From Lachnospiraceae bacterium (GTDB lineage: Bacteria > Bacillota > Clostridia > Lachnospirales > Lachnospiraceae), in assembly GCA_017938315.1 (NCBI GenBank), contig JAGBBV010000028.1, positions 1 through 55,864 on the forward strand: a stretch of 55,864 nt of DNA, written 5' to 3'. The notes beneath the pieces are model-generated. The model was not told where the DNA came from, did not search any database, and worked only from the letters and a program-made list of their open reading frames with translations. Shown in pieces: positions 7,394 to 17,407 of this stretch (positions are counted from its first letter, which is position 1; each line of letters starts with the position of its first letter). Made by a program: the position numbers and the translations under genes.

Positions 7394-8500
7394 ATGTCAG
7401 GGCATAATATAGAACAAAAACAACTAAAGTATTTTAAATTGATGGATGACTTAAAGGAACAGATTTTAAAAGGTGACATCAAAGCCGGAGATAAACTTCC
7501 ATCAGAAAATGAATTATCTGTTGCCTACCAGGTCAGCAGACAGACTGTCCGTAAGGCACTCTCTATTTTGGAAAATGCAGGATATATTTTTGCACAGCAT
7601 GGCAGGGGAACATTTTGTTCAGAGATGGTCCATCGAAGTAGAAATTCCAGAAATATTGCGGTTGTTACCACTTATTTATCAGATTATATTTTTCCAAGGG
7701 TAATAGACGGAATTGATACGGCGCTTGCAAGGGATGGTTATAGCATTATTTTAAAAAATACCCATAATTCCAGAAGCCGGGAAGCAAAGTGTTTAGAAGA
7801 ACTTTTACAGAAAGATATAGAAGGAATTATTATAGAACCCAGTAAAAGTCAGATTTATTGCAAGCATATGAACTTATACCAAAAATTGGAGGATTATAAT
7901 ATTCCTTACGTGTTTATTCAGGGATGCTTTTCTAAAATGAGTCATAAGCCTCAAGTTCTGATGGATGATGAAAAAGGAGGATATACCATAACCAGGTATT
8001 TGCTGGATATCGGTCATAAAAATATAGTTGGTGTATTTAAAGCTGATGATATGCAGGGACAAAACAGGCATAAGGGATATGTTATGGCCTTGCAGGAAGT
8101 CGGAATGATGTATGATCCGGATAGTGTTATTTGGTTTCATACGGAAGATAGAAAAGTGCACCCCTATGATGCTATTATGCAAATGATGAATGAACATAAA
8201 AAAATGGATGCAGTAGTATGTTATAACGATGAAATTGCCCTACAAGTCATAAGGGCGCTTCGGGATGCAGGACGGAAAGTGCCGGAAGATATTTCTGTAA
8301 CCGGTTATGATAATTCATACATGGCGGTAAGTGATGATTTCCGGCTAACTACTATTGTACATCCTCAAGAGAAATTGGGAGAAATGGCTGCGGAGTTGTT
8401 GTTAAAAATATTGCAAGAGGGAGAAGATGCTGTAGCAGAAAAGAGAATCATGATTGAGCCGAAGCTGGTAATAGGAAATTCCTGTAAGGAAAGAAGATAA
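7394..8500 (+). CDS. araR: AraR-type arabinose repressor (GntR DNA-binding domain, LacI-like sensor domain)
   Basis: 368 residues from ATG 7394 behind AAGGTGG; an upstream extension to 7199 lacks a ribosome site and overlaps the promoter. Residues about 12-75 are a GntR winged helix (LKEQILKGDIKAGDKLPSEN and VSRQTVRKALSILENAGYI). From about 90 onward comes a LacI/periplasmic-binding-like domain (IAVVTTYLSDYIFPRVIDGI and VPEDISVTGYDNSYMA). This hybrid architecture is the hallmark of Bacillus AraR, which leaves DNA when it binds L-arabinose. Context agrees: the next genes are a ribulokinase and ribulose-5-phosphate epimerase, and palindromic TACAAGTT sites lie before both araR and the kinase. 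Confidence 0.9.
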   Translation: MSGHNIEQKQLKYFKLMDDLKEQILKGDIKAGDKLPSENELSVAYQVSRQTVRKALSILENAGYIFAQHGRGTFCSEMVHRSRNSRNIAVVTTYLSDYIFPRVIDGIDTALARDGYSIILKNTHNSRSREAKCLEELLQKDIEGIIIEPSKSQIYCKHMNLYQKLEDYNIPYVFIQGCFSKMSHKPQVLMDDEKGGYTITRYLLDIGHKNIVGVFKADDMQGQNRHKGYVMALQEVGMMYDPDSVIWFHTEDRKVHPYDAIMQMMNEHKKMDAVVCYNDEIALQVIRALRDAGRKVPEDISVTGYDNSYMAVSDDFRLTTIVHPQEKLGEMAAELLLKILQEGEDAVAEKRIMIEPKLVIGNSCKERR

Positions 8501-8511
8501 AATAAGGGAAA

Positions 8512-8547
8512 TACAACTTGTATTTATAAGCGTACAAGTTGTACTAT
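8512..8547 (+). promoter_or_regulatory. AraR operator overlapping the kinase promoter
   Basis: TACAACTTGTA (8512-8522) and TACAAGTTGTA (8533-8543) form an 11-bp perfect inverted repeat with a 10-bp spacer (21 bp start to start), and each arm is itself nearly palindromic. A promoter is embedded: TTGTAT (8518-8523) and TACTAT (8542-8547), 18 bp apart. Repressor binding would directly cover both promoter boxes. Confidence 0.8.
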
Positions 8548-8581
8548 GAAACTATATAGTAAAGTAGTATGGAGGGATAGT

Positions 8582-10174
8582 ATGGATACAAAATTATTAA
8601 TCGAAGAAGGTAAAACATCATTAGGAATTGAATTCGGTTCTACCAGAATCAAAGCAGTATTAATTGACGAAAAAGGAACGCCTTTGGCAGCAGGAGGATA
8701 TGAGTGGGAGAATCAGTACATAAACGGAATTTGGACTTATGCACTTGAGGATGTATGGAAAGGTCTCCAGGCTTGCTATCAGGATTTACTTGCAGATGTA
8801 AAGAAGCAGTATGATACAACCATTACGAAAATAGGTTCCATCGGTTTTTCGGCCATGATGCATGGATATCTTGCTTTTGACAAAGATGACAATTTACTTG
8901 TACCTTTTAGAACATGGAGAAATACCATTACAGAGGAAGCTGCAGAAAAACTGACGAAAGAATTTAATTACAATATTCCTCAGAGATGGAGTATTTCTCA
9001 TTTATATCAGGCAATTCTTAATAAAGAAGAGCACGTAAAGGACGTTGCTTTCTTTACAACTTTGGCAGGCTATGTACACTGGATGCTTACCGGTAAAAAG
9101 GTATTGGGTGTTGGCGACGCATCCGGTATGTTCCCCATAGATATCAAAACAGGTAACTACGATGAGGTTATGGTTGACAAATTTAATACCTTAATAAACG
9201 GCGAAGGTTTTGGATGGAAATTAGGAGATATTCTTCCTACCGTATTGACAGCAGGTGAAAATGCCGGAACATTAACAGAAGAAGGAGCAAAGCTTTTAGA
9301 TGTAAGCGGACAGCTTGCGGCAGGAATTCCTCTTTGTCCTCCGGAAGGAGATGCAGGAACCGGTATGACGGCTACGAATTCTGTAGGAATCCGAACCGGT
9401 AACGTATCTGCAGGTACCTCCGTATTTGCTATGGTGGTTTTAGAAAAAGAGCTTTCCAAGGTTTATCCTGAAATTGACCTGGTGACTACGCCTGATGGTG
9501 CACTGGTTGGTATGGTTCACTGTAATAACTGTACTTCTGATATTAACGCATGGGTATCCATATTTGATCAGTTTGCAGAAAGCATCGGTGCAAAAATTGA
9601 TAAAAACACCTTATATACAACCTTATTTAACAAAGCATTGGAAGGCGAAGGCGATTGTGGCGGATTAATTTCTTACAACTATTTTTCCGGAGAACCTGTT
9701 ACCGGATTTGATGAAGGTGCACCGTTGTTTGTAAGAAAAGCAGAAGATAATTTTACCCTTGCTAATTTTATGAGAGCACATCTTTATTCTGCACTTGCTG
9801 CTTTAAAAGCAGGACTTGATCTTATGTTTAAAGAAGAGGGCGTTAAAGTAGATAAAATGTTTGGTCACGGTGGCTACTTTAAGACAAAAGGCGTGGGTCA
9901 GAGAATTGCGGCAGCAGCAATGAACTCTCCCGTTTCAGTAATGGAAACAGCCGGAGAAGGCGGCGCATGGGGAATAGCGCTTCTTGCAAACTATATGGAA
10001 AAGAAGGAAGCAGCGGAATCCTTACAGGATTATTTAAATAATAAAATTTTCGCAGGACAGAGCGGTAGCAGTATGGAACCCACTGCAGAGGATGTTGCAG
10101 GTTTTGATAAATTCATGAAACGTTATATGGCAGGTCTTGCGATTGAGCATGCTGCAGTAGATGCTTATAAATAA
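8582..10174 (+). CDS. araK: L-ribulokinase, AraK-type (FGGY carbohydrate kinase)
   Basis: 530 residues from ATG 8582 behind GGAGGGATAGT; an upstream ATG at 8546 would lie just past the -10 box and is rejected. FGGY signatures are the N-terminal phosphate loop [45 protein letters not shown], and a C-terminal [20 protein letters not shown] that binds ATP. Length and sequence differ from classical AraB. As I recall, Clostridium acetobutylicum has a non-orthologous ribulokinase named AraK, and this gene between araR and araD fits that role. It phosphorylates L-ribulose to L-ribulose-5-phosphate. No arabinose isomerase or transporter lies nearby, so those are encoded elsewhere. Confidence 0.82.
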   Translation: MDTKLLIEEGKTSLGIEFGSTRIKAVLIDEKGTPLAAGGYEWENQYINGIWTYALEDVWKGLQACYQDLLADVKKQYDTTITKIGSIGFSAMMHGYLAFDKDDNLLVPFRTWRNTITEEAAEKLTKEFNYNIPQRWSISHLYQAILNKEEHVKDVAFFTTLAGYVHWMLTGKKVLGVGDASGMFPIDIKTGNYDEVMVDKFNTLINGEGFGWKLGDILPTVLTAGENAGTLTEEGAKLLDVSGQLAAGIPLCPPEGDAGTGMTATNSVGIRTGNVSAGTSVFAMVVLEKELSKVYPEIDLVTTPDGALVGMVHCNNCTSDINAWVSIFDQFAESIGAKIDKNTLYTTLFNKALEGEGDCGGLISYNYFSGEPVTGFDEGAPLFVRKAEDNFTLANFMRAHLYSALAALKAGLDLMFKEEGVKVDKMFGHGGYFKTKGVGQRIAAAAMNSPVSVMETAGEGGAWGIALLANYMEKKEAAESLQDYLNNKIFAGQSGSSMEPTAEDVAGFDKFMKRYMAGLAIEHAAVDAYK

Positions 10175-10189
10175 TTGGAGGTTTTACAA

Positions 10190-10885
10190 ATGTTAGAAGC
10201 ATTAAAGAAACAGGTATATGAAGCGAATATGTTACTTCCCAAGTACGGACTTGTAACTTTTACATGGGGTAACGTAAGTGGAATTGATACGGAAAGCGGA
10301 CTTTTTGTAATTAAGCCAAGTGGTGTGGAGTATGATAAATTAACTCCCGATGATATGGTAGTTATGGATTTACAGGGAAACAAAGTAGAAGGAAAATATA
10401 AACCTTCTTCCGACACTCCTACTCATTTGGAACTCTATAAGGCATTTCCTGAAATAGGGGGTGTTGTTCATACCCATTCTTCTTACGCCACAAGCTGGGC
10501 ACAGGCAGGAAGAAGTATCCCCTGTTATGGAACGACACACGCAGATTACATTTATGGTGAGGTTCCGTGTGTAAGATGTTTAACAAAAGAAGAAATTGAC
10601 GAAGCGTACGAAGAAAATACCGGTCGTCTGATAGTAAGTGAGTTTCAGCGTTTAGAAAAAGATCCCATGGCAGTGCCTGCGGTACTTTGCAAGAATCATG
10701 GTCCTTTTTCCTGGGGTAAGGATGCATTTGATGCCGTTCACAATGCCGTTGTATTGGAAGAGGTTGCAAAAATGGCGTACAGAGCGGAAACCATTAATCC
10801 CAAAATTGCACCGGCACCTTCAGAACTACAGGATAAACACTATTTTAGAAAGCATGGAGCAAATGCTTATTACGGACAAAATTAG
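10190..10885 (+). CDS. araD: L-ribulose-5-phosphate 4-epimerase
   Basis: 231 residues, typical length. Start ATG 10190 follows TTGGAGG, 15 nt after the kinase stop. Class II aldolase/epimerase motifs: [13 protein letters not shown] at the N-terminus, [19 protein letters not shown], the zinc site [14 protein letters not shown], and [14 protein letters not shown] with [10 protein letters not shown]. The reaction is a retro-aldol/aldol epimerisation giving D-xylulose-5-phosphate, which feeds the pentose phosphate or phosphoketolase pathway. It is clearly co-transcribed with the kinase and presumably repressed by AraR. No unusual residues were seen. Confidence 0.95.
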   Translation: MLEALKKQVYEANMLLPKYGLVTFTWGNVSGIDTESGLFVIKPSGVEYDKLTPDDMVVMDLQGNKVEGKYKPSSDTPTHLELYKAFPEIGGVVHTHSSYATSWAQAGRSIPCYGTTHADYIYGEVPCVRCLTKEEIDEAYEENTGRLIVSEFQRLEKDPMAVPAVLCKNHGPFSWGKDAFDAVHNAVVLEEVAKMAYRAETINPKIAPAPSELQDKHYFRKHGANAYYGQN

Positions 10886-10887
10886 TT

Positions 10888-13173
10888 ATGAACAAAGCAA
10901 TTTGGTTTGATAAGCCCGCCAAGGATTGGAACGAAGCGTTGCCGATTGGGAACGGCAGACTTGGGGGTATGATTTACGGAAATATAAATACGGAATGCAT
11001 TCAACTGAATGAGGATAGTGTGTGGTATGGTGGACCGAGGGATAGAAATAATCCTTCAGCAAAGGAATACTTACCTCAAATTCGAAAGCTCATTATGGAT
11101 GGAAAAATTAGCGAGGCACAGGATTTATGTGCCTTTGCTTTATCCGGGACCCCAGAGGAACAGAGCCATTATGAGCCTCTCGGAAATTTATATATCCATT
11201 TTAGCGGAGTGGATGAAGAATATGCGGAGTACAAGAGACAACTGAATATAGATAATGCTATTGCAGAGGTTTCTTATGTGCAGAGGGATGTACACTATCA
11301 AAGACAAATCATTGCAAGTTATCCACAGCAGGTGATAGCTATTCATCTTACGGCAGATAAAGAAAAATCGCTATCCTTTCATATACAGCTTGCAAGGGGT
11401 AATATTACCTGGGATTTTTCACCCTTTCAAAAACAGGTTTATCGGCACCCTGGGTATAATACCTGCATAGATAGATGCGAGTCGATTGGAGAGGATGCCT
11501 TTGTAATAACCGGTCAATGTGGGGGAAAAGGTGCGGTAGAATTTAGCTGTGCCATCAAGGTGCTTGCAAAAGGTGGAAGTACCCAAGTTATCGGAAGCAG
11601 TATCATCGTAAAAGAAGCAGATGAGGTAACAATTCTCTTAGCGGCAGATACCACATTTCGCGAAAAAAATCCAAAGCAGTCTGTAATCACACGATTGGAA
11701 AAGGTTACGCAACTTAAGTGGGAAGAATTGCTTCGGGAACATATTAAAGATTACCATACTTTATATCAGAGAGTGAAATTTTGCCTCGGGAAAAAGGAAA
11801 CCATAGTTGAAGATTTGACCACTCCAAAAAGGCTGGAAGCATTGCAAAAAGGAGTACAGGATAATGCCTTGATAGAATTATTTTATCAGTATGGAAGATA
11901 TTTGCTTATTTCCTGCAGCCGTCCGGGTTCGTTGCCTGCAAATTTGCAAGGAATTTGGAATGCTGATTTTATGCCGCCTTGGGGAAGTAAATTTACCATT
12001 AATATTAATGCACAGATGAATTATTGGCCGGCAGAGGTTTGTAATTTGTCGGAATGTCATCTTCCTTTAATAGACCATATAGAACGTATGCGGGAAAACG
12101 GAAAAAAGACGGCAGATGTTATGTATGGATGCAAAGGCTTTATGGCACATCATAATACAGACATCTGGGGAGATACGGCACCCCAAGATGTTTGCCTTAG
12201 TTCCACCTATTGGGTTATGGGAGCCGCATGGCTTTGCTTACATATATGGGAGCATTATACATTTACCGGAGATAAAAGGTTTTTGGCAACGCACTATCCT
12301 ACTATGTGTGAAGCCGCGGAATTTATACTTGATTATTTGACGGAAGATGGGGATTATTTAGTAACTTCTCCTACACTTTCCCCGGAAAATGAATATATTT
12401 TACCAAACGGAGAAAAAGGTGTGATTTGTAAGGGAGCTTCCATGGATAACCAGATTATCCGGGAGCTGTTTAGCAGTTGCCTAAAGGCATCGGAAATCCT
12501 AAACACAAACGAAATCTTCTGTGAAAAATTAAGAGAAACACTTGGAAAAATTGCACCAATCCAAATTGGAAAGCATGGGCAGATTATGGAGTGGAACGAG
12601 GACTACGAAGAAGTGGATCCCGGTCACAGACATATATCCCAATTATTTGCTTTGCATCCCGGTACACAGATATCCGTAGAAAAAACTCCGGATCTGGCAA
12701 AAGCAGCAGAGAACACCCTTTACAGAAGACTTTCAAATGGCGGTGGTCATACCGGTTGGAGCAGAGCATGGATTATTAATATGTGGGCAAGACTTAAGAA
12801 CGGAGACGAAGCACTTTTTCACGTAAAAGAGTTGCTGAAGAAGTCTACTTTGCCGAATTTATTTGATAATCATCCGCCTTTTCAAATAGATGGAAATTTC
12901 GGATGTACTGCCGGAATTGCAGAAATGCTAATGCAGAGTCATGAAGGAAAAATAGTTCTTCTTCCCGCGCTTCCAAAAGAATGGGAAAATGGAGAAATAG
13001 AAGGACTTCGTGCAAGAGGTGGTTTTACAGTAAATCTGGCGTGGGAAAATGGAAAATTAACCTCTGCAATGATTAGGGCAGATGCAGAAGGTAAAGTATG
13101 CATTGAATATGCAGGAGAGAAAAAAGAAATATTATTTAAAGACGGTCAGTTATTTGTGAATATAAATCAATAA
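10888..13173 (+). CDS. Glycoside hydrolase family 95 (alpha-L-fucosidase / alpha-L-galactosidase type), cytoplasmic
   Basis: 761 residues starting 2 nt after araD, hence part of the arabinose operon. GH95 features: N-terminal KAIWFDKPAKDWNEALPIGN and GRLGGMIYGN, the (alpha/alpha)6 barrel with MPPWGSKFTININAQMNYWP, HHNTDIWGDTAPQD, a candidate general-acid Glu in MEWNEDYEEVDPGHRH, and FQIDGNFGCTAGIAEML. No signal peptide is visible, so it works on imported oligosaccharides. Family knowledge: GH95 enzymes remove alpha-1,2-L-fucose or alpha-L-galactose by inversion. Within an AraR operon it plausibly strips L-fucose or L-galactose caps from arabinose-bearing plant oligosaccharides (inference). 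Direct release of arabinose is unlikely on stereochemical grounds. Confidence 0.88.
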   Translation: MNKAIWFDKPAKDWNEALPIGNGRLGGMIYGNINTECIQLNEDSVWYGGPRDRNNPSAKEYLPQIRKLIMDGKISEAQDLCAFALSGTPEEQSHYEPLGNLYIHFSGVDEEYAEYKRQLNIDNAIAEVSYVQRDVHYQRQIIASYPQQVIAIHLTADKEKSLSFHIQLARGNITWDFSPFQKQVYRHPGYNTCIDRCESIGEDAFVITGQCGGKGAVEFSCAIKVLAKGGSTQVIGSSIIVKEADEVTILLAADTTFREKNPKQSVITRLEKVTQLKWEELLREHIKDYHTLYQRVKFCLGKKETIVEDLTTPKRLEALQKGVQDNALIELFYQYGRYLLISCSRPGSLPANLQGIWNADFMPPWGSKFTININAQMNYWPAEVCNLSECHLPLIDHIERMRENGKKTADVMYGCKGFMAHHNTDIWGDTAPQDVCLSSTYWVMGAAWLCLHIWEHYTFTGDKRFLATHYPTMCEAAEFILDYLTEDGDYLVTSPTLSPENEYILPNGEKGVICKGASMDNQIIRELFSSCLKASEILNTNEIFCEKLRETLGKIAPIQIGKHGQIMEWNEDYEEVDPGHRHISQLFALHPGTQISVEKTPDLAKAAENTLYRRLSNGGGHTGWSRAWIINMWARLKNGDEALFHVKELLKKSTLPNLFDNHPPFQIDGNFGCTAGIAEMLMQSHEGKIVLLPALPKEWENGEIEGLRARGGFTVNLAWENGKLTSAMIRADAEGKVCIEYAGEKKEILFKDGQLFVNINQ

Positions 13174-13281
13174 AGTTAAGGATTTGTTAAATTTATAATT
13201 TCTTCTGAATGTGAAAAAAGATTATGTTATACTGAATTTGTTACTAAGTTTTTTATTATATTGTGAAAGGCGTTTGATGTT

Positions 13282-14814
13282 TTGCAGTTTAACAGATCAA
13301 GATTTAGAGAAAAATTAAAAGAAACGTTAAAAGCAGTACTTCCTATTATTGCAATTGTGCTCATTTTGAGTTTTACCATTGCACCTATTTCACCGAGTAT
13401 TCTATTATCATTTTTAGTCGGTGCGGTGTTATTAATAGTGGGAATGCTGTTTTTTTCAATTGGTGCAGAAGTGGCGATGACACCTATGGGAGAGCGTGTC
13501 GGTACCACCATGACTAAAAGTAGAAAGTTGCTCATCATGATTTTGTGCAGTTTTATTATGGGATTTATCATTACCATATCGGAACCGGATTTACAGGTTT
13601 TGGCAGAACAGGTTCCCTCTGTGCCGAATATGACACTTATTTTAGCGGTAGCACTTGGAGTAGGCTGCTTTTTGGTAATTGCACTGCTGCGTATGTTATT
13701 TAGCATTGCACTTTCCCATATGTTATTGTTTTTTTACATAATCATATTTGCATTAGCATTTTTTGTACCAAAGGATTTTCTTTCGGTTGCATTTGATTCC
13801 GGTGGTGTTACCACAGGACCCATGACGGTTCCATTTATCATGGCATTCGGTATTGGTATTTCTGCAATTCGAAGCGATAAACATGCCGCGGACGACAGCT
13901 TCGGTCTGGTATCTCTTTGCTCTATCGGCCCCATACTTGCAGTACTGATACTTGGAATGATTTATCATCCGGAAAGTGCGGATTATGTGCCGAAGAGTAT
14001 CCCGAATGTAGAAAACTCAGTTGAACTTTGGACATTATTTTCTTCCGGTATACCTACCTATATAGAGGAAATGGCCGTTTCATTGTTACCTATTATCGTA
14101 TTTTTTGCCATATTCCAGATCGTTTCCAGAGACATTAAAAAGAAAGCATTAATCAGAATTATTGTAGGTCTGATTTATACATACATCGGTTTAGTTTTAT
14201 TCCTGACAGGGGTAAATGTAGGATTTATGCCAGCCGGTAACTATTTAGGGCATGTAATAGCGGGATTACCGTATGCGTGGATTATTGTTCCTATCGGCAT
14301 GATGATCGGCTATTTTATCGTTTTGGCAGAACCTGCTGTATTTGTCCTGACAAAGCAGGTAGAGGAAATAACATCAGGAGCAATTTCCGCAAAGGCAATG
14401 GGCTTAAGTTTATCCATCGGTGTTTCAGCGTCCCTTGGACTTGCCATGATAAGGGTTCTTACTGGAATATCCATTATGTGGTTTTTAATTCCCGGATATG
14501 CAATTGCACTTATTTTGACGTTGTTTGTTCCTAAAATTTTTACAGCCATTGCTTTTGACTCCGGCGGGGTGGCATCCGGTCCCATGACGGCGACTTTCTT
14601 ATTACCATTTGCCATGGGAGCCTGTGATGCAATCGGTGGAAATATTGTGGCAGATGCTTTTGGTGTGGTTGCCATGGTTGCCATGACACCCCTTATTACC
14701 ATTCAGATACTTGGTCTAATTTACAGAATCAAAGAAGACAAACTTCACAAAGAAGCTGTTCTTCAGCATACTTACACAGAAGTTTATGGAGATATGGAAA
14801 TTATCGAATTATAA
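13282..14814 (+). CDS. DUF1538 family integral membrane protein (putative transporter)
   Basis: 510 residues with roughly twelve to fourteen hydrophobic segments in two homologous halves. The repeated signature is AFDSGGVTTGPMTVPFIMAF (about residues 170-190) and AFDSGGVASGPMTATFLLPF (about 425-445). Each is followed by an acidic DSFG/DAFG motif and an LGLIY/LGMIY helix. This internal duplication with conserved Gly-Pro-Met-Thr is typical of DUF1538, whose substrate is unknown. The start is TTG 13282: a stop lies just upstream in frame and the nearby ATG 13277 is out of frame. It is followed at 41 nt by a PII-like protein, pointing to a nutrient-signal-gated transporter (inference). Confidence 0.85.
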   Translation: MQFNRSRFREKLKETLKAVLPIIAIVLILSFTIAPISPSILLSFLVGAVLLIVGMLFFSIGAEVAMTPMGERVGTTMTKSRKLLIMILCSFIMGFIITISEPDLQVLAEQVPSVPNMTLILAVALGVGCFLVIALLRMLFSIALSHMLLFFYIIIFALAFFVPKDFLSVAFDSGGVTTGPMTVPFIMAFGIGISAIRSDKHAADDSFGLVSLCSIGPILAVLILGMIYHPESADYVPKSIPNVENSVELWTLFSSGIPTYIEEMAVSLLPIIVFFAIFQIVSRDIKKKALIRIIVGLIYTYIGLVLFLTGVNVGFMPAGNYLGHVIAGLPYAWIIVPIGMMIGYFIVLAEPAVFVLTKQVEEITSGAISAKAMGLSLSIGVSASLGLAMIRVLTGISIMWFLIPGYAIALILTLFVPKIFTAIAFDSGGVASGPMTATFLLPFAMGACDAIGGNIVADAFGVVAMVAMTPLITIQILGLIYRIKEDKLHKEAVLQHTYTEVYGDMEIIEL

Positions 14815-14855
14815 AATGATAAACAATGGTTGCTAATAGAAACGAAAGGGTTAAT

Positions 14856-15533
14856 ATGAGTAAACTGTATTTAATGACAACAATTATTGATAGAAATCTG
14901 ACCAGAAAGTTTTTGAAACTTTATGACGAAGAAGGCCTGCAGGTAATGCTTATTACATTAGGTGCAGGAACTGCATCCGGAGCTGTCCTTGACTATCTTG
15001 GGTTGGAGGCAGCAGAAAAAGCGGTCATTTTCACAGTTTTAGAAGAAAACAGATGGGTGGAGACAAAAACCGATTTACAAAGAAAGTTTCAAATAGATGT
15101 ACCGGGCGGCGGGATTGCCTTTATTGTTCCGCTAAGCAGTATTGGTGGGAAAAAGGCATTGGAATTTTTAACGGCAAATCAGGAGTATCAAAAAGAGGAG
15201 GAATCAGTTTTGAAGGATACGGTACATGAGCTTATAGTAGTAATTGCAAACCAGGGAAATATTGAAGTTGTGATGGATGCAGCCAGAGGAGCAGGTGCTT
15301 ACGGCGGTACTGTTATACATGCCAAAGGAACAGGAATGGAACAGGCTGAGAAATTCATGGGTGTTTCCATTGCGGCAGAAAAAGAAATGATTTTCATTGT
15401 GGCAAAGAAAGAACAGAAAAATGATATCATGAAGGCTATTATGGAACAGGCAGGAATCGAAACAGAGGCAAAAGCCATTGTATTTTCCCTGCCCGTTACC
15501 GATACAGCGGGTCTTAGATTGTTAGAAGAATAG
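14856..15533 (+). CDS. Tandem PII-like regulatory protein
   Basis: 225 residues from ATG 14856 behind AACGAAAGGG. Two PII-like ferredoxin folds lie in one chain. The first (about 1-105) has LITLGAGTASGAVLDYLGLE and VPGGGIAFIVPLSSIGG. The second (about 120-220) has ELIVVIANQGNIEVVMDAAR and RGAGAYGGTVIHAKGTG, which is the GGTVI/G.G nucleotide-loop region of PII proteins. Canonical PII is about 112 residues and trimeric, so a fused pair is atypical. The long T-loop with its modified Tyr is missing. Adjacent to the DUF1538 membrane protein, it probably binds a nucleotide and gates that transporter. Nitrogen as the signal is not established. Confidence 0.75.
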   Translation: MSKLYLMTTIIDRNLTRKFLKLYDEEGLQVMLITLGAGTASGAVLDYLGLEAAEKAVIFTVLEENRWVETKTDLQRKFQIDVPGGGIAFIVPLSSIGGKKALEFLTANQEYQKEEESVLKDTVHELIVVIANQGNIEVVMDAARGAGAYGGTVIHAKGTGMEQAEKFMGVSIAAEKEMIFIVAKKEQKNDIMKAIMEQAGIETEAKAIVFSLPVTDTAGLRLLEE

Positions 15534-15537
15534 TTTC

Positions 15538-16296
15538 TTATATTTCAAGCAAAAGTCCTACGGGACAGTGATCCGATCCGTAGATATCTTTGTAAATAAG
15601 AGCATCTTTTAAAGAATCTTTTAATGAGTCTGATACAAGGAAATAGTCGATACGCCACCCTGTATTCTTTTCGCGGGCATGGAAGCGGTAAGACCACCAG
15701 GAATAAGCCCCTTCCAAATCGGGATAGAAATGACGGAAAGTATCTATAAATCCGGCCTCTGTAAGAAGAGTAAATTTATCCCGTTCTTCATCGGTAAATC
15801 CGGGATTACGACGATTGGTTTTGGGATTTTTTAAGTCAATTTCTTTATGGGCAACGTTTAAGTCTCCGCAAAAAATAACCGGTTTTGTTTCTTCTAATTT
15901 TTTTAAGTACATGCGGAAGTCGTCTTCCCATTCCATACGATAATCAAGTCGTTTTAGTTCGTCCTGGGAATTGGGAGTATAGACAGTCACCATATAAAAT
16001 TTTTCAAATTCAAGTGTAATAACACGGCCTTCATGGTCGTGTTTTTCTATGTCCATTCCGTAGGAAACAGAAAGGGGTTCTTCTTTGGTAAAAATAGCTG
16101 TTCCGGAATATCCTTTTTTTTCGGCGTAATTCCAATATTGATAATAACCGGGCAGGTCAAGGTCAATTTGTCCTTCCTGTAATTTGGATTCCTGAATGCA
16201 GAAAATGTCTGCATCTTCTTCCATAAGAAAATCCGTAAAGCCTTTTCCTACGCAGGCACGAAGACCGTTTACATTCCAAGAAATTAATTTTTTCAT
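15538..16296 (-). CDS. Exodeoxyribonuclease III / AP endonuclease
   Basis: 252 residues, normal for the ExoA/XthA family. Motifs in order: [16 protein letters not shown] (metal-binding Asn), [10 protein letters not shown] (catalytic Glu), [21 protein letters not shown] (Tyr), [16 protein letters not shown] (Asp-x-Asn), [11 protein letters not shown], and a terminal [13 protein letters not shown] (Asp-His pair). It incises DNA 5' to abasic sites and removes 3' blocks in base-excision repair. It is the last gene of a minus-strand run, 23 nt after the SGNH-like protein, and converges on the PII-like gene with only 4 nt between stops. Its link to the upstream acylation genes is positional only. 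Confidence 0.95.
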   Translation of the reverse strand: MKKLISWNVNGLRACVGKGFTDFLMEEDADIFCIQESKLQEGQIDLDLPGYYQYWNYAEKKGYSGTAIFTKEEPLSVSYGMDIEKHDHEGRVITLEFEKFYMVTVYTPNSQDELKRLDYRMEWEDDFRMYLKKLEETKPVIFCGDLNVAHKEIDLKNPKTNRRNPGFTDEERDKFTLLTEAGFIDTFRHFYPDLEGAYSWWSYRFHAREKNTGWRIDYFLVSDSLKDSLKDALIYKDIYGSDHCPVGLLLEI

Positions 16297-16319
16297 GATG
16301 GATTCCTCTTTTCTGTTTA

Positions 16320-17390
16320 TTATTCGCTTCCCACTATGATTCGATCTTCATAGGGAATTAATAGTTCATTTACAGTGTCGTATGCAAGGCTTCGCATGTC
16401 ATGCATGATATCTTCATAATTTTCCGCTGTCAACTTATGAGAACCGTCCTTTAAGCAGTTGTAAATATAATGGTTTACTTCCTTAGAAAAATGGAGTGTA
16501 TCCATGTAATTATTTAGGTCGGTTACAATGGTGCGGTCGTTTAGGAAAAAGTGAAGTTCGACATTTTCATAGGTAAGAAGCTCTTTAAGAGCTACTTCCA
16601 TGTTATATAAATAACTTTCTGTTTCTCCGGTCCGGTAAATATTATCCCACCACAAAATAGAGTAAGGAGGTACAAAAATGATAAATTCCGTTTCCGGATG
16701 TGCTGTTATTTGCTTTGTCAAAAGGGCAATGTTTGCGTCCAAATATTCCTGATGGGCGTCAGCCGGTTTCATGGGAGCAATAGAAGGCTGTCTGACATAA
16801 TGGCTTAAAATCATATCTTCACTAAACGTTTTCCACTGTGCCCAGTTATAGGAGTCGCCTTCATCATAATCACCGATAAAGGAATTGGCAATCAGATACG
16901 GAATCTTTTCAAATAAAACGTCTTTATTGAGAAGATATTGAATGTCATTAAAATAATTGTCATCGTACAAATACATGGGGCAACCGGTACTTTCATAAGT
17001 AGTTTCCGGTATGGCAGAAAGTGCCGATGGATCCAAATTATAAAAAACATACTTAATTTCCTGCTTTTCGAAGGCAACATCCATTAAGTAGCATAAATCG
17101 GCAGTTGCACCGTAAGAACGGATTGCCTTTATCGACGTACAATCAAAGCCTTCATCAAACCATCTGTTATTATAGTTTTCACAAACGGAAGAGCCCACAA
17201 TCAGACTGTCATAATCAAAATTTTTCAGCGTACCGATACACTGGTATTCTTTATCGGAAAGAACCGCTTTTAACCCGGGCAGAGGCTTATGATATTGAAA
17301 AAAGGGATCAAATAATATAACCAGTCCCATACATAGGAGAAGTAAAATAATACTTCCTATGGCAAACCGTTTAAAGAAATTTTTCGTCAT
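16320..17390 (-). CDS. Membrane-anchored SGNH-like (AlgJ/DltD-type) partner of an MBOAT acyltransferase
   Basis: 356 residues with a single N-terminal anchor (about 8-28: [19 protein letters not shown]), the remainder probably extracytoplasmic. [10 protein letters not shown] (about 65-73) resembles block I of SGNH hydrolases, with Ser as nucleophile. NYMDTLHFS, about fifty residues from the end, gives an Asp-x-x-His pair. The gene follows the MBOAT gene by 17 nt on the same strand, the standard pairing of an acyl exporter with an extracytoplasmic transferase. Likely function: moving acetyl or another acyl group onto a cell-surface polymer. The acceptor is unknown. Confidence 0.68.
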   Translation of the reverse strand: MTKNFFKRFAIGSIILLLLCMGLVILFDPFFQYHKPLPGLKAVLSDKEYQCIGTLKNFDYDSLIVGSSVCENYNNRWFDEGFDCTSIKAIRSYGATADLCYLMDVAFEKQEIKYVFYNLDPSALSAIPETTYESTGCPMYLYDDNYFNDIQYLLNKDVLFEKIPYLIANSFIGDYDEGDSYNWAQWKTFSEDMILSHYVRQPSIAPMKPADAHQEYLDANIALLTKQITAHPETEFIIFVPPYSILWWDNIYRTGETESYLYNMEVALKELLTYENVELHFFLNDRTIVTDLNNYMDTLHFSKEVNHYIYNCLKDGSHKLTAENYEDIMHDMRSLAYDTVNELLIPYEDRIIVGSE

Positions 17391-17407
17391 TGAAATTCAT
17401 CCTCGTG

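Noticed and set aside
10888-13173. GH95 enzyme as an arabinosidase
   Set aside because: L-arabinose shares its C2-C4 configuration with D-galactose, not with L-fucose or L-galactose, the GH95 substrates, so direct arabinose release is unlikely.
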